A stretch of 64,000 bases of DNA from Pseudomonas sp. GM18 (GTDB lineage Bacteria > Pseudomonadota > Gammaproteobacteria > Pseudomonadales > Pseudomonadaceae): NCBI RefSeq assembly GCF_000282195.1, contig NZ_AKJT01000001.1, positions 1-64,000 of the forward strand, given 5' to 3'. The notes under the pieces are model-generated. The model had not been told where the DNA came from and ran no database searches. It worked only from the letters and a program-made list of their open reading frames with translations. The position numbers and the translations under genes were made by a program. Position 1 is the first letter of the stretch, and the number at the start of each line of letters is the position of its first letter. Below are positions 55,212 to 62,605 of the stretch, one piece after another.

Positions 55212-55596
55212 GGCAGTGCCCCCCAGGGTCAGCCGGGAAACCGTCGAGCAGGCGTGTCGAGGCGCTGCGATGACGACACGGGGTCGAACATCACACGCTG
55301 TTCAGCGTCGATGAGAGGACGTCGGGAGTCGGGCCAAACCGGCCACGATCGGGATGCCGCTGCTCGCTTTACGGCGAGACAACGGCACAAAAAGGCTGCG
55401 CGTTATCTTGCCGGGAAAATGCCGGTTACCGAGACCGGCCGACAACTGTCACTCGAACAAGTACCCACTGTGGGTCTCCGCTAATTGATGAAAACGCGCG
55501 AAGCTTACGCCGCGATGTCTAGAGAGTAAACGCTGCACAGGGGTGTTGCGGGGGGAATCGCGGGGTTCTTCAGGAAGGGTTCAGCTTTCAAGCGAG
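55212..55596 (-). promoter_or_regulatory. Long structured mgtA leader, candidate riboregulator
   Basis: About 300 bases upstream of mgtA have hairpin potential on the minus strand: ACCC/GGGT near 55475-55463, GCCGGT/ACCGGC at 55439-55421 and CTCGC/GCGAG at 55378-55363, with a T5 run near 55391. It also contains the short reading frame described separately. I do not recognise a known riboswitch class; enteric mgtA leaders sense Mg2+ in a similar place. The 5' end is not determined. Confidence 0.4.
55229..55291 (-). CDS. Possible mgtA leader peptide
   Basis: A 20-codon frame starts with ATG at 55291 (MFDPVSSS) and ends RRFPG, with its stop 17 bases before the mgtA start. It has three prolines and an Arg pair, loosely like the Salmonella MgtL peptide, which controls mgtA through ribosome pausing at prolines. 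Its ribosome binding site is weak, so this is a suggestion only. Confidence 0.3.
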   Translation of the reverse strand: MFDPVSSSQRLDTPARRFPG

Positions 55597-55706
55597 GATC
55601 GTTCCCACGCTCTGCGTGGGAATGCAGTCCGGGACGCTCCGCGTCCCTTCCGAAGCGGACGCAGAGCGTCCATTGAGGCATTCCCACGCAGAGCGTGGGA
55701 ACGATC
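55597..55706. repeat. 110-bp composite palindromic element (BIME-like)
   Basis: The outer arms GATCGTTCCCACGC and GCGTGGGAACGATC match the palindrome at 17095-17125. Each end also folds as a hairpin, and two further palindromes, GGGACGC/GCGTCCC and GGACGC/GCGTCC, lie inside. It ends two bases before the pvdA stop codon, so it may protect or end that transcript. Paired REP units of this kind are called BIMEs. Confidence 0.85.
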
Positions 55707-55708
55707 AG

Positions 55709-57046
55709 TCAGCTGGCAGTGGCCAACAACAGGTCCCTCACCGACCGGCCATGCCCGCGGGATTTGCCATGGTCATACAACGAGCCGGCAATTTCATCGG
55801 CGCGGATCGGCAGGATCGACAGCAAGGTGTCGCTCAAGCCGTGGCTGGCCTGGCAGAAGCCCTGCATATAGATCCCGGCCTTGCAACGCTCGTCGGTGAT
55901 CAGCCTGTAGTTGCGATCGACCTCAAAATCGCCGAGGTATTGCTCCAGCGGCGCCAACAACTTGCGGTGCATCTGCCGCTCGTAACCGGTGGCCAGCACC
56001 ACGGCGTCATAGCGGTGAACCGTGACTTCGCCGGTGGCGTTGTTGCGCATCGCCAGCTCGATACCGCGTTCGGTGGCGGTGGCTTTTTCGATGGTGGTCA
56101 GGGTACGGAACGCATGGCGCGCGATGCCCGAGACTTTCTGCCGGTAGAAGATCCCGTAGATGCGTTCGATCAGGTCGATGTCCACCACCGAATAGTTGGT
56201 GTTGTGGTACTCGTTGACCAGACGCTCGCGTTCACTGCTGGCCTGCTGGAACACCAGGTCGGTGAACTCCGGCGAAAACACTTCGTTGACGAAGGGGCTG
56301 TCATCGGCCGGTTTCAGGGCCGAGCCGCGCAGGATCATGTCCACCTGCACCGACGGGAAGCCGTCGTTAAGGTCGATGAAGGCCTCCGCCGCACTCTGCC
56401 CGCCGCCGATGATCGCGATGCTCATCGGTTGGTTGTTCACGCACGGCTGCTTGGCCATGCGCTCCAGGTACTGGGAATGGTGGAACACCCGGCCGTCATC
56501 CTTCAGAGCCTTGAACGCTTCGGGAATGCGCGGTGTACCGCCGGCGCTGACCACCACCGAACGGGTGGTACGCACATGCTGCAAACCCTGAGCATCACGC
56601 GAGATCACCCGCAACGCCTCGACCTGCTGGTTGTGCAGCACCGGCTCGATGGTCAGCACTTCCTCGCCATAGCGGCTTTGCCCGGTGAATTGCCCGGCAA
56701 CCCAGCGCAGGTAGTCGTTGTATTCCATGCGGCACGGATAAAAGGTACCGAGGTTGATGAAGTCCACCAGACGACCGTGGTGCTTGAGGTAGTTGACGAA
56801 GGAATACGGGCTGGTCGGGTTGCGCAGCGTCACCAGATCCTTGAGAAACGAGATCTGCAGTTCGCTCTGGGTGACCAGGGTGTTGCCGTGCCAGCGGTAG
56901 TCCGCCTGCTTGTCGAGAAACAGCACATCCAGCTCGCCCTGGCTCGGCCCGCGCTCTTGCAGGGCGATGGCCAGGGCCAGGTTCGAAGGGCCGAAACCGA
57001 CGCCGATCAGGTCGTGAACGATGGGCGATGCAATTGCCTGTGTCAT
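55709..57046 (-). CDS. pvdA: L-ornithine N5-monooxygenase
   Basis: PvdA hydroxylates ornithine at N5, the first committed step for the hydroxamate groups of pyoverdine. The 445-residue flavoprotein has the FAD motif GVGFGPSNLALA, QISFLKDLVTLRNPTSPYSFVNYL, the NADPH motif IIGGGQSAAEAF and ATGYE, all matching P. aeruginosa PvdA closely. The ATG at 57046 has an AGAGGA ribosome binding site. An exact PvdS box lies 96 bases upstream, so it is expressed in iron starvation. Confidence 0.97.
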   Translation of the reverse strand: MTQAIASPIVHDLIGVGFGPSNLALAIALQERGPSQGELDVLFLDKQADYRWHGNTLVTQSELQISFLKDLVTLRNPTSPYSFVNYLKHHGRLVDFINLGTFYPCRMEYNDYLRWVAGQFTGQSRYGEEVLTIEPVLHNQQVEALRVISRDAQGLQHVRTTRSVVVSAGGTPRIPEAFKALKDDGRVFHHSQYLERMAKQPCVNNQPMSIAIIGGGQSAAEAFIDLNDGFPSVQVDMILRGSALKPADDSPFVNEVFSPEFTDLVFQQASSERERLVNEYHNTNYSVVDIDLIERIYGIFYRQKVSGIARHAFRTLTTIEKATATERGIELAMRNNATGEVTVHRYDAVVLATGYERQMHRKLLAPLEQYLGDFEVDRNYRLITDERCKAGIYMQGFCQASHGLSDTLLSILPIRADEIAGSLYDHGKSRGHGRSVRDLLLATAS

Positions 57047-57067
57047 TTCCAGTGTCCTCTGGATAAA

Positions 57068-57083
57068 CCCCGCAGCGGCGGGG
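57068..57083 (-). other. Hairpin in the pvdA mRNA leader
   Basis: CCCCGC and GCGGGG flank a four-base loop, and on the minus strand TTTATCC follows. It lies between the PvdS box and pvdA, so it falls in the pvdA leader; it could end read-through from fpvI or affect pvdA itself. Confidence 0.4.
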
Positions 57084-57141
57084 ATAAAGCCTGGGTGACC
57101 TGACCGGCCTTTGGCGGCGACAGATCGTCTGTTGAATAGGA

Positions 57142-57165
57142 ACGAGGACAATGAAAAAAAATTTA
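57142..57165 (-). promoter_or_regulatory. PvdS (iron starvation) box of pvdA
   Basis: On the minus strand TAAAT (57165-57161) and CGT (57144-57142) are separated by exactly 16 bases, the known PvdS promoter spacing. It is directed at pvdA. Confidence 0.85.
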
Positions 57166-57177
57166 ACGAGGCCTGAT

Positions 57178-57660
57178 TTAAGCGACATCCCACTGGCGCA
57201 TCCGCACCCGGCAATGCTTCATGGCATTGACGATGTGCTTTTCCACCAGCGCTTTGGAAATCCCCAGGTGCTCGGCGATTTGCGGGTGTGACAGGCCTTC
57301 GATCTTGCGCAGCAGGAAACTCTCGCGACACAGCCGTGGCAGCTCCGCCAGCGCACGCTGGAGCATGTCCAGGCGCTGACCGTGATCGAGGCTGTTGTGG
57401 GGCGAAGGGATGAAGTAGCGTTCTTCGCTGTCGAGCACGTCCAGGGACTCGACCTGACGCAAGGCATTGCGTCGATGGTCGTCGATCACCAGGTTGAGCG
57501 CAGTGCGATAAAGGAACGCCCGGGGTTGCTCGATCGGCGTGTCGCTGGAACGCTCCAGTACCCGCAGATACGCGTCATGCACCACATCTTCGGCCACCTG
57601 ACGGTTGCCTAGCCTGGCGTTCAGGAAACACACCAGCTCGCGATAGTAGTTTTCCAACAT
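57178..57660 (-). CDS. fpvI: ECF sigma factor, FpvI type
   Basis: This 160-residue sigma factor has region 2 (AEDVVHDAYLRVLERSS, FLYRTALNLVIDDHRR) and region 4 (FLLRKIEGLSHPQIAEHLGISKALVEKHIVNAMKHCRVRM), typical of iron-starvation sigma factors. Its place between pvdA and pvdR matches FpvI, which drives the ferripyoverdine receptor gene fpvA. I chose the ATG at 57660, giving MLENYYRELVCF, over an upstream GTG. Its usual anti-sigma partner FpvR is not encoded here. FecI-like function for another receptor is the alternative. Confidence 0.8.
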   Translation of the reverse strand: MLENYYRELVCFLNARLGNRQVAEDVVHDAYLRVLERSSDTPIEQPRAFLYRTALNLVIDDHRRNALRQVESLDVLDSEERYFIPSPHNSLDHGQRLDMLQRALAELPRLCRESFLLRKIEGLSHPQIAEHLGISKALVEKHIVNAMKHCRVRMRQWDVA

Positions 57661-57759
57661 GACTCCCGGCCGCACGGGGTGCGGTTTCTATCCTTGAACC
57701 AGATCTGCGACCGCCCAGGTAGGCAGTGGCACGATGATGGCGATTTCGAGTGTGTAATT

Positions 57760-57778
57760 TATAGTAATTCTCATATAG
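57760..57778. promoter_or_regulatory. Candidate Fur box of fpvI
   Basis: TATAGTAATTCTCATATAG matches about 10 of 19 positions of the Fur consensus, with 10 of 13 around the TGAGAATTACTAT core on the other strand. It lies 100 bases upstream of fpvI, where Fur repression is expected. Confidence 0.4.
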
Positions 57779-57861
57779 ATTTAAAGCGCTGTTTCTATTT
57801 GCCTGCTAAATAGTGCTGTCCTATACCTGTAATTTTGTCTGTCACTCAAAACTCCAACGCT

Positions 57862-57885
57862 TAAATTCCCCGCCTCTTCCCTCGT
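57862..57885 (+). promoter_or_regulatory. PvdS (iron starvation) box of pvdRT-opmQ
   Basis: TAAAT (57862-57866) and CGT (57883-57885) are separated by exactly 16 bases and face pvdR, whose start lies about 110 bases downstream. Confidence 0.85.
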
Positions 57886-57906
57886 TTACAGGACAGCTCC
57901 CCGTGT

Positions 57907-57924
57907 CTGTCGGCCCTCCGACAG
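57907..57924 (+). other. Hairpin in the pvdR mRNA leader
   Basis: CTGTCGG and CCGACAG are perfect 7-bp arms around CCCT, just downstream of the PvdS box and within the expected 5' leader. A role in mRNA stability is possible. Confidence 0.4.
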
Positions 57925-57994
57925 CGTTCAGCTGCCGCCAGGTTTTTGCGCGCCCGCTGAATGACGGGCCGAATCCTATTGGCCGGAACCCTGC

Positions 57995-59167
57995 ATGAAA
58001 CGTCCCCGTCACACCCGACGCGCCCTGCTTGTAGCCCTTTGTCTGATCCCCGTTATCGCCGTCGCGGCCTGGCAGGTTTTGCCTGCGGGTCGTGACCGCT
58101 TCGCCACGGTCCAGGTCGCGCGCGGCGACATTGAAAGCAGCGTCACGGCATTGGGAACCCTGCAACCGCGGCGTTATGTCGATGTCGGCGCCCAGGCCTC
58201 CGGGCAGATCCAGAAGATCCATGTGGAGGTCGGTGACGTGGTCAAGGAAGGCCAGTTGCTGGTGGAAATAGACCCTTCCACCCAACAGGCCAAACTCGAC
58301 GCCGGGCGTTTTTCCATCGACAACCTCAAGGCGCAGCTGCAGGAGCAACGGGCACAACACGACCTGGCCCGGCAGAAATATCAACGCCAGCAGAACCTCG
58401 CCGCCGGCGGCGCGACACGCGACGAAGATGTGCAAACGGCCCAGGCCGAACTGCGCACCACTCAAGCGCGCATCGACATGTTCGAGGCGCAGATCCGCCA
58501 GGCCCAGGCCAGCCTGCGCAGCGATCAGGCCGAACTCGGCTATACGCGCATTTACGCACCGATGAGCGGAACGGTCGTGGCCCTTGATGCCCGGGAAGGC
58601 CAGACCCTCAACGCCCAGCAACAAACGCCGCTGATCCTGCGCATCGCCAAACTGTCGCCGATGACGGTCTGGGCCGAGGTCTCGGAGGCTGACATCGGCC
58701 ACGTCAAACCCGGCATGACCGCCTGGTTCACCACGCTCAGCGGCGGCAACCGGCGCTGGAGCAGCACGGTGCGGCAGATTTTACCGATACCGCCCAAACC
58801 GCTGGATCAGACCAGCCGGGGCGGTGGCAGCCCGGCCAGTTCCAGTAAAAGCGGGACTGCCCGCGTGGTGCTGTACACGGTGCTGCTGGATGTCGACAAC
58901 GCCGACAACGCGCTGATGGCGGAAATGACCACCCAAGTGTTCTTCGTTTCCAATCAGGCAAACAACGTCCTTACCGCGCCAGTCGCGGCGTTGCAGGGCG
59001 GCCCGCAGACCGACAGTCAAACGGCTCGGGTGGTCGCCCAGAACGGCGGCATCGAGCAACGGACTGTGCGCACCGGCATCAGCGATCGCCTGAAGGTGCA
59101 AATCCTCGACGGACTGGCCGAAGGTGATCACCTGTTGATCGGCCCCGCCGACGGCAGCGGAGGTTGA
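57995..59167 (+). CDS. pvdR: Pyoverdine export membrane fusion protein
   Basis: PvdR is the MacA-like periplasmic adaptor of the PvdRT-OpmQ pump, which recycles or exports pyoverdine. The 390-residue protein has an N-terminal helix (LLVALCLIPVIAVAAW), the lipoyl half VDVGAQASGQIQKIHVEVGDVVKEGQLLVEID, a coiled coil and the second lipoyl half LGYTRIYAPMSGTVVALDAREGQ. It is the first gene of the operon; its stop directly precedes the pvdT start. Confidence 0.94.
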   Translation: MKRPRHTRRALLVALCLIPVIAVAAWQVLPAGRDRFATVQVARGDIESSVTALGTLQPRRYVDVGAQASGQIQKIHVEVGDVVKEGQLLVEIDPSTQQAKLDAGRFSIDNLKAQLQEQRAQHDLARQKYQRQQNLAAGGATRDEDVQTAQAELRTTQARIDMFEAQIRQAQASLRSDQAELGYTRIYAPMSGTVVALDAREGQTLNAQQQTPLILRIAKLSPMTVWAEVSEADIGHVKPGMTAWFTTLSGGNRRWSSTVRQILPIPPKPLDQTSRGGGSPASSSKSGTARVVLYTVLLDVDNADNALMAEMTTQVFFVSNQANNVLTAPVAALQGGPQTDSQTARVVAQNGGIEQRTVRTGISDRLKVQILDGLAEGDHLLIGPADGSGG

Positions 59168-61141
59168 ATGCAAACGCCTCTGATCGACCTGCAGGACATT
59201 CGTAAATCCTACGGTGGCGGCGACGCGCCGCAAGTCCACGTCTTGCGCGGCATCGACCTGTCGATCCACGCCGGGGAGTTCGTGGCGATCGTCGGCGCTT
59301 CCGGTTCCGGCAAATCGACGCTGATGAACATCCTCGGCTGCCTCGACCGGCCAACGTCCGGCGAGTATCTGTTCGCCGGCGAAAACGTCGCTGCACTCGA
59401 CAGCGATGAACTGGCCTGGCTGCGCCGCGAGGCGTTCGGTTTCGTGTTTCAGGGTTACCACCTGATTCCGTCCGGCTCGGCCCAGGAAAACGTCGAGATG
59501 CCGGCGATCTACGCCGGCACCCCAGCGGCCGAACGCCACGCCCGCGCCGCCGCCCTGCTCGACCGTCTGGGCTTGGCCGAACGCACCGGCAACCGTCCGC
59601 ACCAGCTCTCCGGCGGCCAGCAGCAACGGGTGTCCATCGCCCGCGCATTAATGAATGGCGGCCACATCATCCTCGCCGACGAACCCACCGGCGCCCTCGA
59701 CAGCCACAGCGGCGCCGAGGTCATGGCGCTGCTCGACGAACTGGCGAGCCAGGGCCATGTGGTGATCCTCATCACCCACGACCGCGACGTGGCGGCCCGG
59801 GCCAAACGCGTGATCGAAATCCGTGACGGTCTGATCATCAGCGACAGCGCCCGCGACAACCCTGCCGTGCAGGCCTCGGCCAATCCCGGTGCGCTGCAAG
59901 CGGTGGATTTGCGCAAACGGCTGAGCGAAGGCAGCGAGGCCACCGGTGCCTGGAAAGGTGAACTGGTGGATGCCGTGCACGCGGCCTGGCGGGTGATGTG
60001 GATCAACCGCTTCCGCACCGCCCTGACGCTGTTGGGGATCATCATCGGCGTCGCCTCGGTGGTGGTGATGCTGGCGGTCGGCGAAGGCAGCAAGCGTCAG
60101 GTCATGGCGCAGATGGGCGCGTTCGGCTCGAACATCATTTACCTCAGCGGCTCCGCCCCCAACCCGCGCACGCCGCCGGGCATCGTGACCCTGGATGACG
60201 TCGCGGCGCTGGCCAGCCTGCCGCAGGTCATGCGGATCATGCCGGTCAACGGCGCCGAAGCCGGGGTGCGCTTCGGCAACCTCGACCATCTGAGCTACGT
60301 CGGCGGTAATGACACGAACTTTCCGGCGATCTTCAACTGGCCGGTGGTCGAAGGCAGCTACTTCACCGAGGCCGATGAACGCAACGCGGCGGCGGTCGCG
60401 GTGATCGGCCATAAGGTGCGCAGCAAACTGCTCAAGGATGTCGCCAACCCCATCGGCCAATACATCCTGATCGAAAACGTGCCCTTTCAGGTGGTCGGTG
60501 TGCTCGCTGAAAAAGGCGCCAGTTCCGGCGACTCCGACAGCGACAACCGGATTGCCGTGCCCTACTCGGCCGCCAGTGTCCGGTTGTTCGGCACCCACAA
60601 CCCCGAATACGTGGCCATTGCCGCGGCCGATGCGCGCAAGGTCAAAGAGACCGAAAAAGCCATCGAGCAGTTGATGCTGCGCCTGCACGGCGGCAAACAC
60701 GATTTCGAACTGACCAACAATGCCGCAATGATTCAAGCCGAGGCGCGCACGCAAAATACGCTGTCGCTGATGCTCGGCTCGATTGCGGCGATCTCGTTGC
60801 TGGTGGGCGGCATCGGCGTGATGAACATCATGCTCATGACCGTGCGCGAACGGACCCGCGAGATCGGAATCCGCATGGCCACCGGCGCCCGTCAGCGCGA
60901 CATTTTGCGCCAGTTCCTCACCGAAGCGGTGATGCTCTCGGTGGTCGGCGGGATCGCCGGCATTGCCCTGGCGCTGATCGTCGGCGGCGTATTGGTGCTC
61001 AGCAAAGTCGCGGTGGCCTTTTCCCTGGCGGCCGTCATCGGCGCCTTCGCCTGCGCACTGATCACCGGCGTTGTCTTCGGCTTCATGCCGGCCCGCAAAG
61101 CTGCCCGGCTCGACCCGGTCACGGCCCTTACCAGTGAATGA
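59168..61141 (+). CDS. pvdT: Pyoverdine export ABC transporter, MacB-like
   Basis: This 657-residue protein fuses an N-terminal ATPase to a MacB-type membrane region. The ATPase shows Walker [10 protein letters not shown], the signature [14 protein letters not shown] and Walker [12 protein letters not shown]. Then come one helix near residue 280, a periplasmic MacB_PCD domain and three C-terminal FtsX helices ([31 protein letters not shown]). It abuts pvdR, and opmQ starts eight bases after its stop. Confidence 0.95.
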   Translation: MQTPLIDLQDIRKSYGGGDAPQVHVLRGIDLSIHAGEFVAIVGASGSGKSTLMNILGCLDRPTSGEYLFAGENVAALDSDELAWLRREAFGFVFQGYHLIPSGSAQENVEMPAIYAGTPAAERHARAAALLDRLGLAERTGNRPHQLSGGQQQRVSIARALMNGGHIILADEPTGALDSHSGAEVMALLDELASQGHVVILITHDRDVAARAKRVIEIRDGLIISDSARDNPAVQASANPGALQAVDLRKRLSEGSEATGAWKGELVDAVHAAWRVMWINRFRTALTLLGIIIGVASVVVMLAVGEGSKRQVMAQMGAFGSNIIYLSGSAPNPRTPPGIVTLDDVAALASLPQVMRIMPVNGAEAGVRFGNLDHLSYVGGNDTNFPAIFNWPVVEGSYFTEADERNAAAVAVIGHKVRSKLLKDVANPIGQYILIENVPFQVVGVLAEKGASSGDSDSDNRIAVPYSAASVRLFGTHNPEYVAIAAADARKVKETEKAIEQLMLRLHGGKHDFELTNNAAMIQAEARTQNTLSLMLGSIAAISLLVGGIGVMNIMLMTVRERTREIGIRMATGARQRDILRQFLTEAVMLSVVGGIAGIALALIVGGVLVLSKVAVAFSLAAVIGAFACALITGVVFGFMPARKAARLDPVTALTSE

Positions 61142-61148
61142 TCGACCT

Positions 61149-62543
61149 ATGAAACCGCAACTGAGCCTGTTGACCCTTTGCCTGTTACTCGGCGCGTGCA
61201 GCCACCCCCCTCCGCGCCCGGACAGCGGCATTCAACCACCGCCGGCCTGGCAATCGCCACACCGTGAAAGTGCCTCTCAGACGAGTCGGCAATGGTGGAC
61301 GCAGTTTGGCAGCCCGCAGCTTGATCACTTGATCGAACAGTCGCGCGTCGGCAGTTATGACCTGGCCGCCGCCATCGCCCGGGTGCGCCAGGCCCGGGCC
61401 GACACGGTGATTGCCGGCGGCTCGCAGCTGCCGGAGGTCAAGGCCGGCATGAACGCCAACCGCCAGAAACTGCTGCGTGGCAACGGCTACAGCCAACTCG
61501 ATGCCAACAGCAGCAACAAGGCCGTGGACTACTTTGACGCCAACCTCAGCGCCAGTTACGAAATCGATTTCTGGGGCGGCAAACGCGCCTCCCGAGACAG
61601 CGCGCAGTTCGCGCTGCGCGCCAGCGAGTTCGATCAGGCCACGGTTGAATTGACCTTGCTCAGCGGGGTGGCCAACAGCTACGCGCAAGCCTTGTCGCTG
61701 GATGAACAAAGTCGCATTGCCGAGCTGAACCTGGCCAACGCACAGAACGTTTTGAAACTGGTGCAGACCCGTTTCGACTCAGGTTCGGCCACCGCACTGG
61801 AACTGGCGCAACAGAAAAGCCTGGTGGCAGCGCAACAACGACAACTGCCGCTGATTCGCCAGCAAGCCGAGGACGCACGGATCAGCCTCGCCGCCCTGCT
61901 TGGCCGACCGGTTCAGCAACTGCCGAGCAGCCAGGAGTCCTTCGAGCAACTGCAGTGGCCCGCCATCGGTGCCGGGTTGCCCAGCGAACTGCTCAGCCGC
62001 CGCCCGGACATCGCCCGCGCCGAAGCGCAACTGGCCGCCGCCCAGGCCAACGTCACGGTCGCACGCGCCGCCATGTTGCCCGCCGTGACCCTCAGCGCCA
62101 ACATCGGCTCGGGCGCCAACACGGCCAGCGATATTCTGCGCAGCCCTTTCTACAACCTCACCGCCGGGCTGGTCGCGCCGATCTTCAATAACGGCCGCCT
62201 CGGTGCCGAGCGCGACAAGGCCACGGCCCGCCAACAAGAACTGCTGGAAGCCTACCGAGGCGCAATCATCAATGCTTTTGCCGACGTCGAAAAAGCCCTC
62301 AACAGCATTCGCGGCCTGGATGAGCAGCGGCAGTGGCAACGCGAAGAACTGAACCAGGCCCAGACCGCGTTCAACATTGCGCAAAGCCGCTATCAGGCCG
62401 GGGCCGAAGATTTGCTGACGGTACTGGAAACGCAGCGCACGTTGTATGCGGCGCAGGATTCGAATGTGCAGCTGCGGTTGTCGCGATTGCAGGCGAGCAT
62501 TGCGTTGTACAAAGCGTTGGGTGGGGGGTGGCAGGTGCTTTGA
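61149..62543 (+). CDS. opmQ: Pyoverdine pump outer membrane channel
   Basis: This 464-residue lipoprotein is the TolC-like channel of the PvdRT-OpmQ pump. It has a lipobox LLGAC17, and two copies of the outer membrane efflux protein repeat (for example PDIARAEAQLAAAQANVTVARAAMLP and RYQAGAEDLLTVLETQRTL). The ATG at 61149 gives the signal peptide directly; the frame extends into pvdT. A perfect palindrome follows and separates it from pvdP. Confidence 0.94.
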   Translation: MKPQLSLLTLCLLLGACSHPPPRPDSGIQPPPAWQSPHRESASQTSRQWWTQFGSPQLDHLIEQSRVGSYDLAAAIARVRQARADTVIAGGSQLPEVKAGMNANRQKLLRGNGYSQLDANSSNKAVDYFDANLSASYEIDFWGGKRASRDSAQFALRASEFDQATVELTLLSGVANSYAQALSLDEQSRIAELNLANAQNVLKLVQTRFDSGSATALELAQQKSLVAAQQRQLPLIRQQAEDARISLAALLGRPVQQLPSSQESFEQLQWPAIGAGLPSELLSRRPDIARAEAQLAAAQANVTVARAAMLPAVTLSANIGSGANTASDILRSPFYNLTAGLVAPIFNNGRLGAERDKATARQQELLEAYRGAIINAFADVEKALNSIRGLDEQRQWQREELNQAQTAFNIAQSRYQAGAEDLLTVLETQRTLYAAQDSNVQLRLSRLQASIALYKALGGGWQVL

Positions 62544-62565
62544 TCGAGGTTATCTGTACACCCTA

Positions 62566-62595
62566 TGTGGCGAGGGAGCTTGCTCCCTCGCCACA
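62566..62595. repeat. Perfect palindrome and likely two-way terminator
   Basis: TGTGGCGAGGGAGC and GCTCCCTCGCCACA are perfect 14-bp arms around TT. It lies between convergent opmQ and pvdP and belongs to the REP-like set. Confidence 0.8.
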
Positions 62596-62605
62596 AGTGC
62601 CTGGC

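Larger units (their letters stand above)
57661..57994. other. Divergent regulatory region, fpvI and pvdR
   Basis: This 334-base gap is AT-rich in the middle and holds a Fur-like element (57760-57778), a PvdS box and a leader hairpin. I see no remnant of fpvR in it. Confidence 0.6.

Noticed and set aside
52485..55484. 999-codon open frame antisense to mgtA
   Set aside because: It mirrors the mgtA gene, has His/Arg/Gln-rich low-complexity composition and no motif; it results from GC-rich codon bias. The same applies to the long antisense frames at 27513-30164, 14835-16928, 11792-13441 and 59648-61231.
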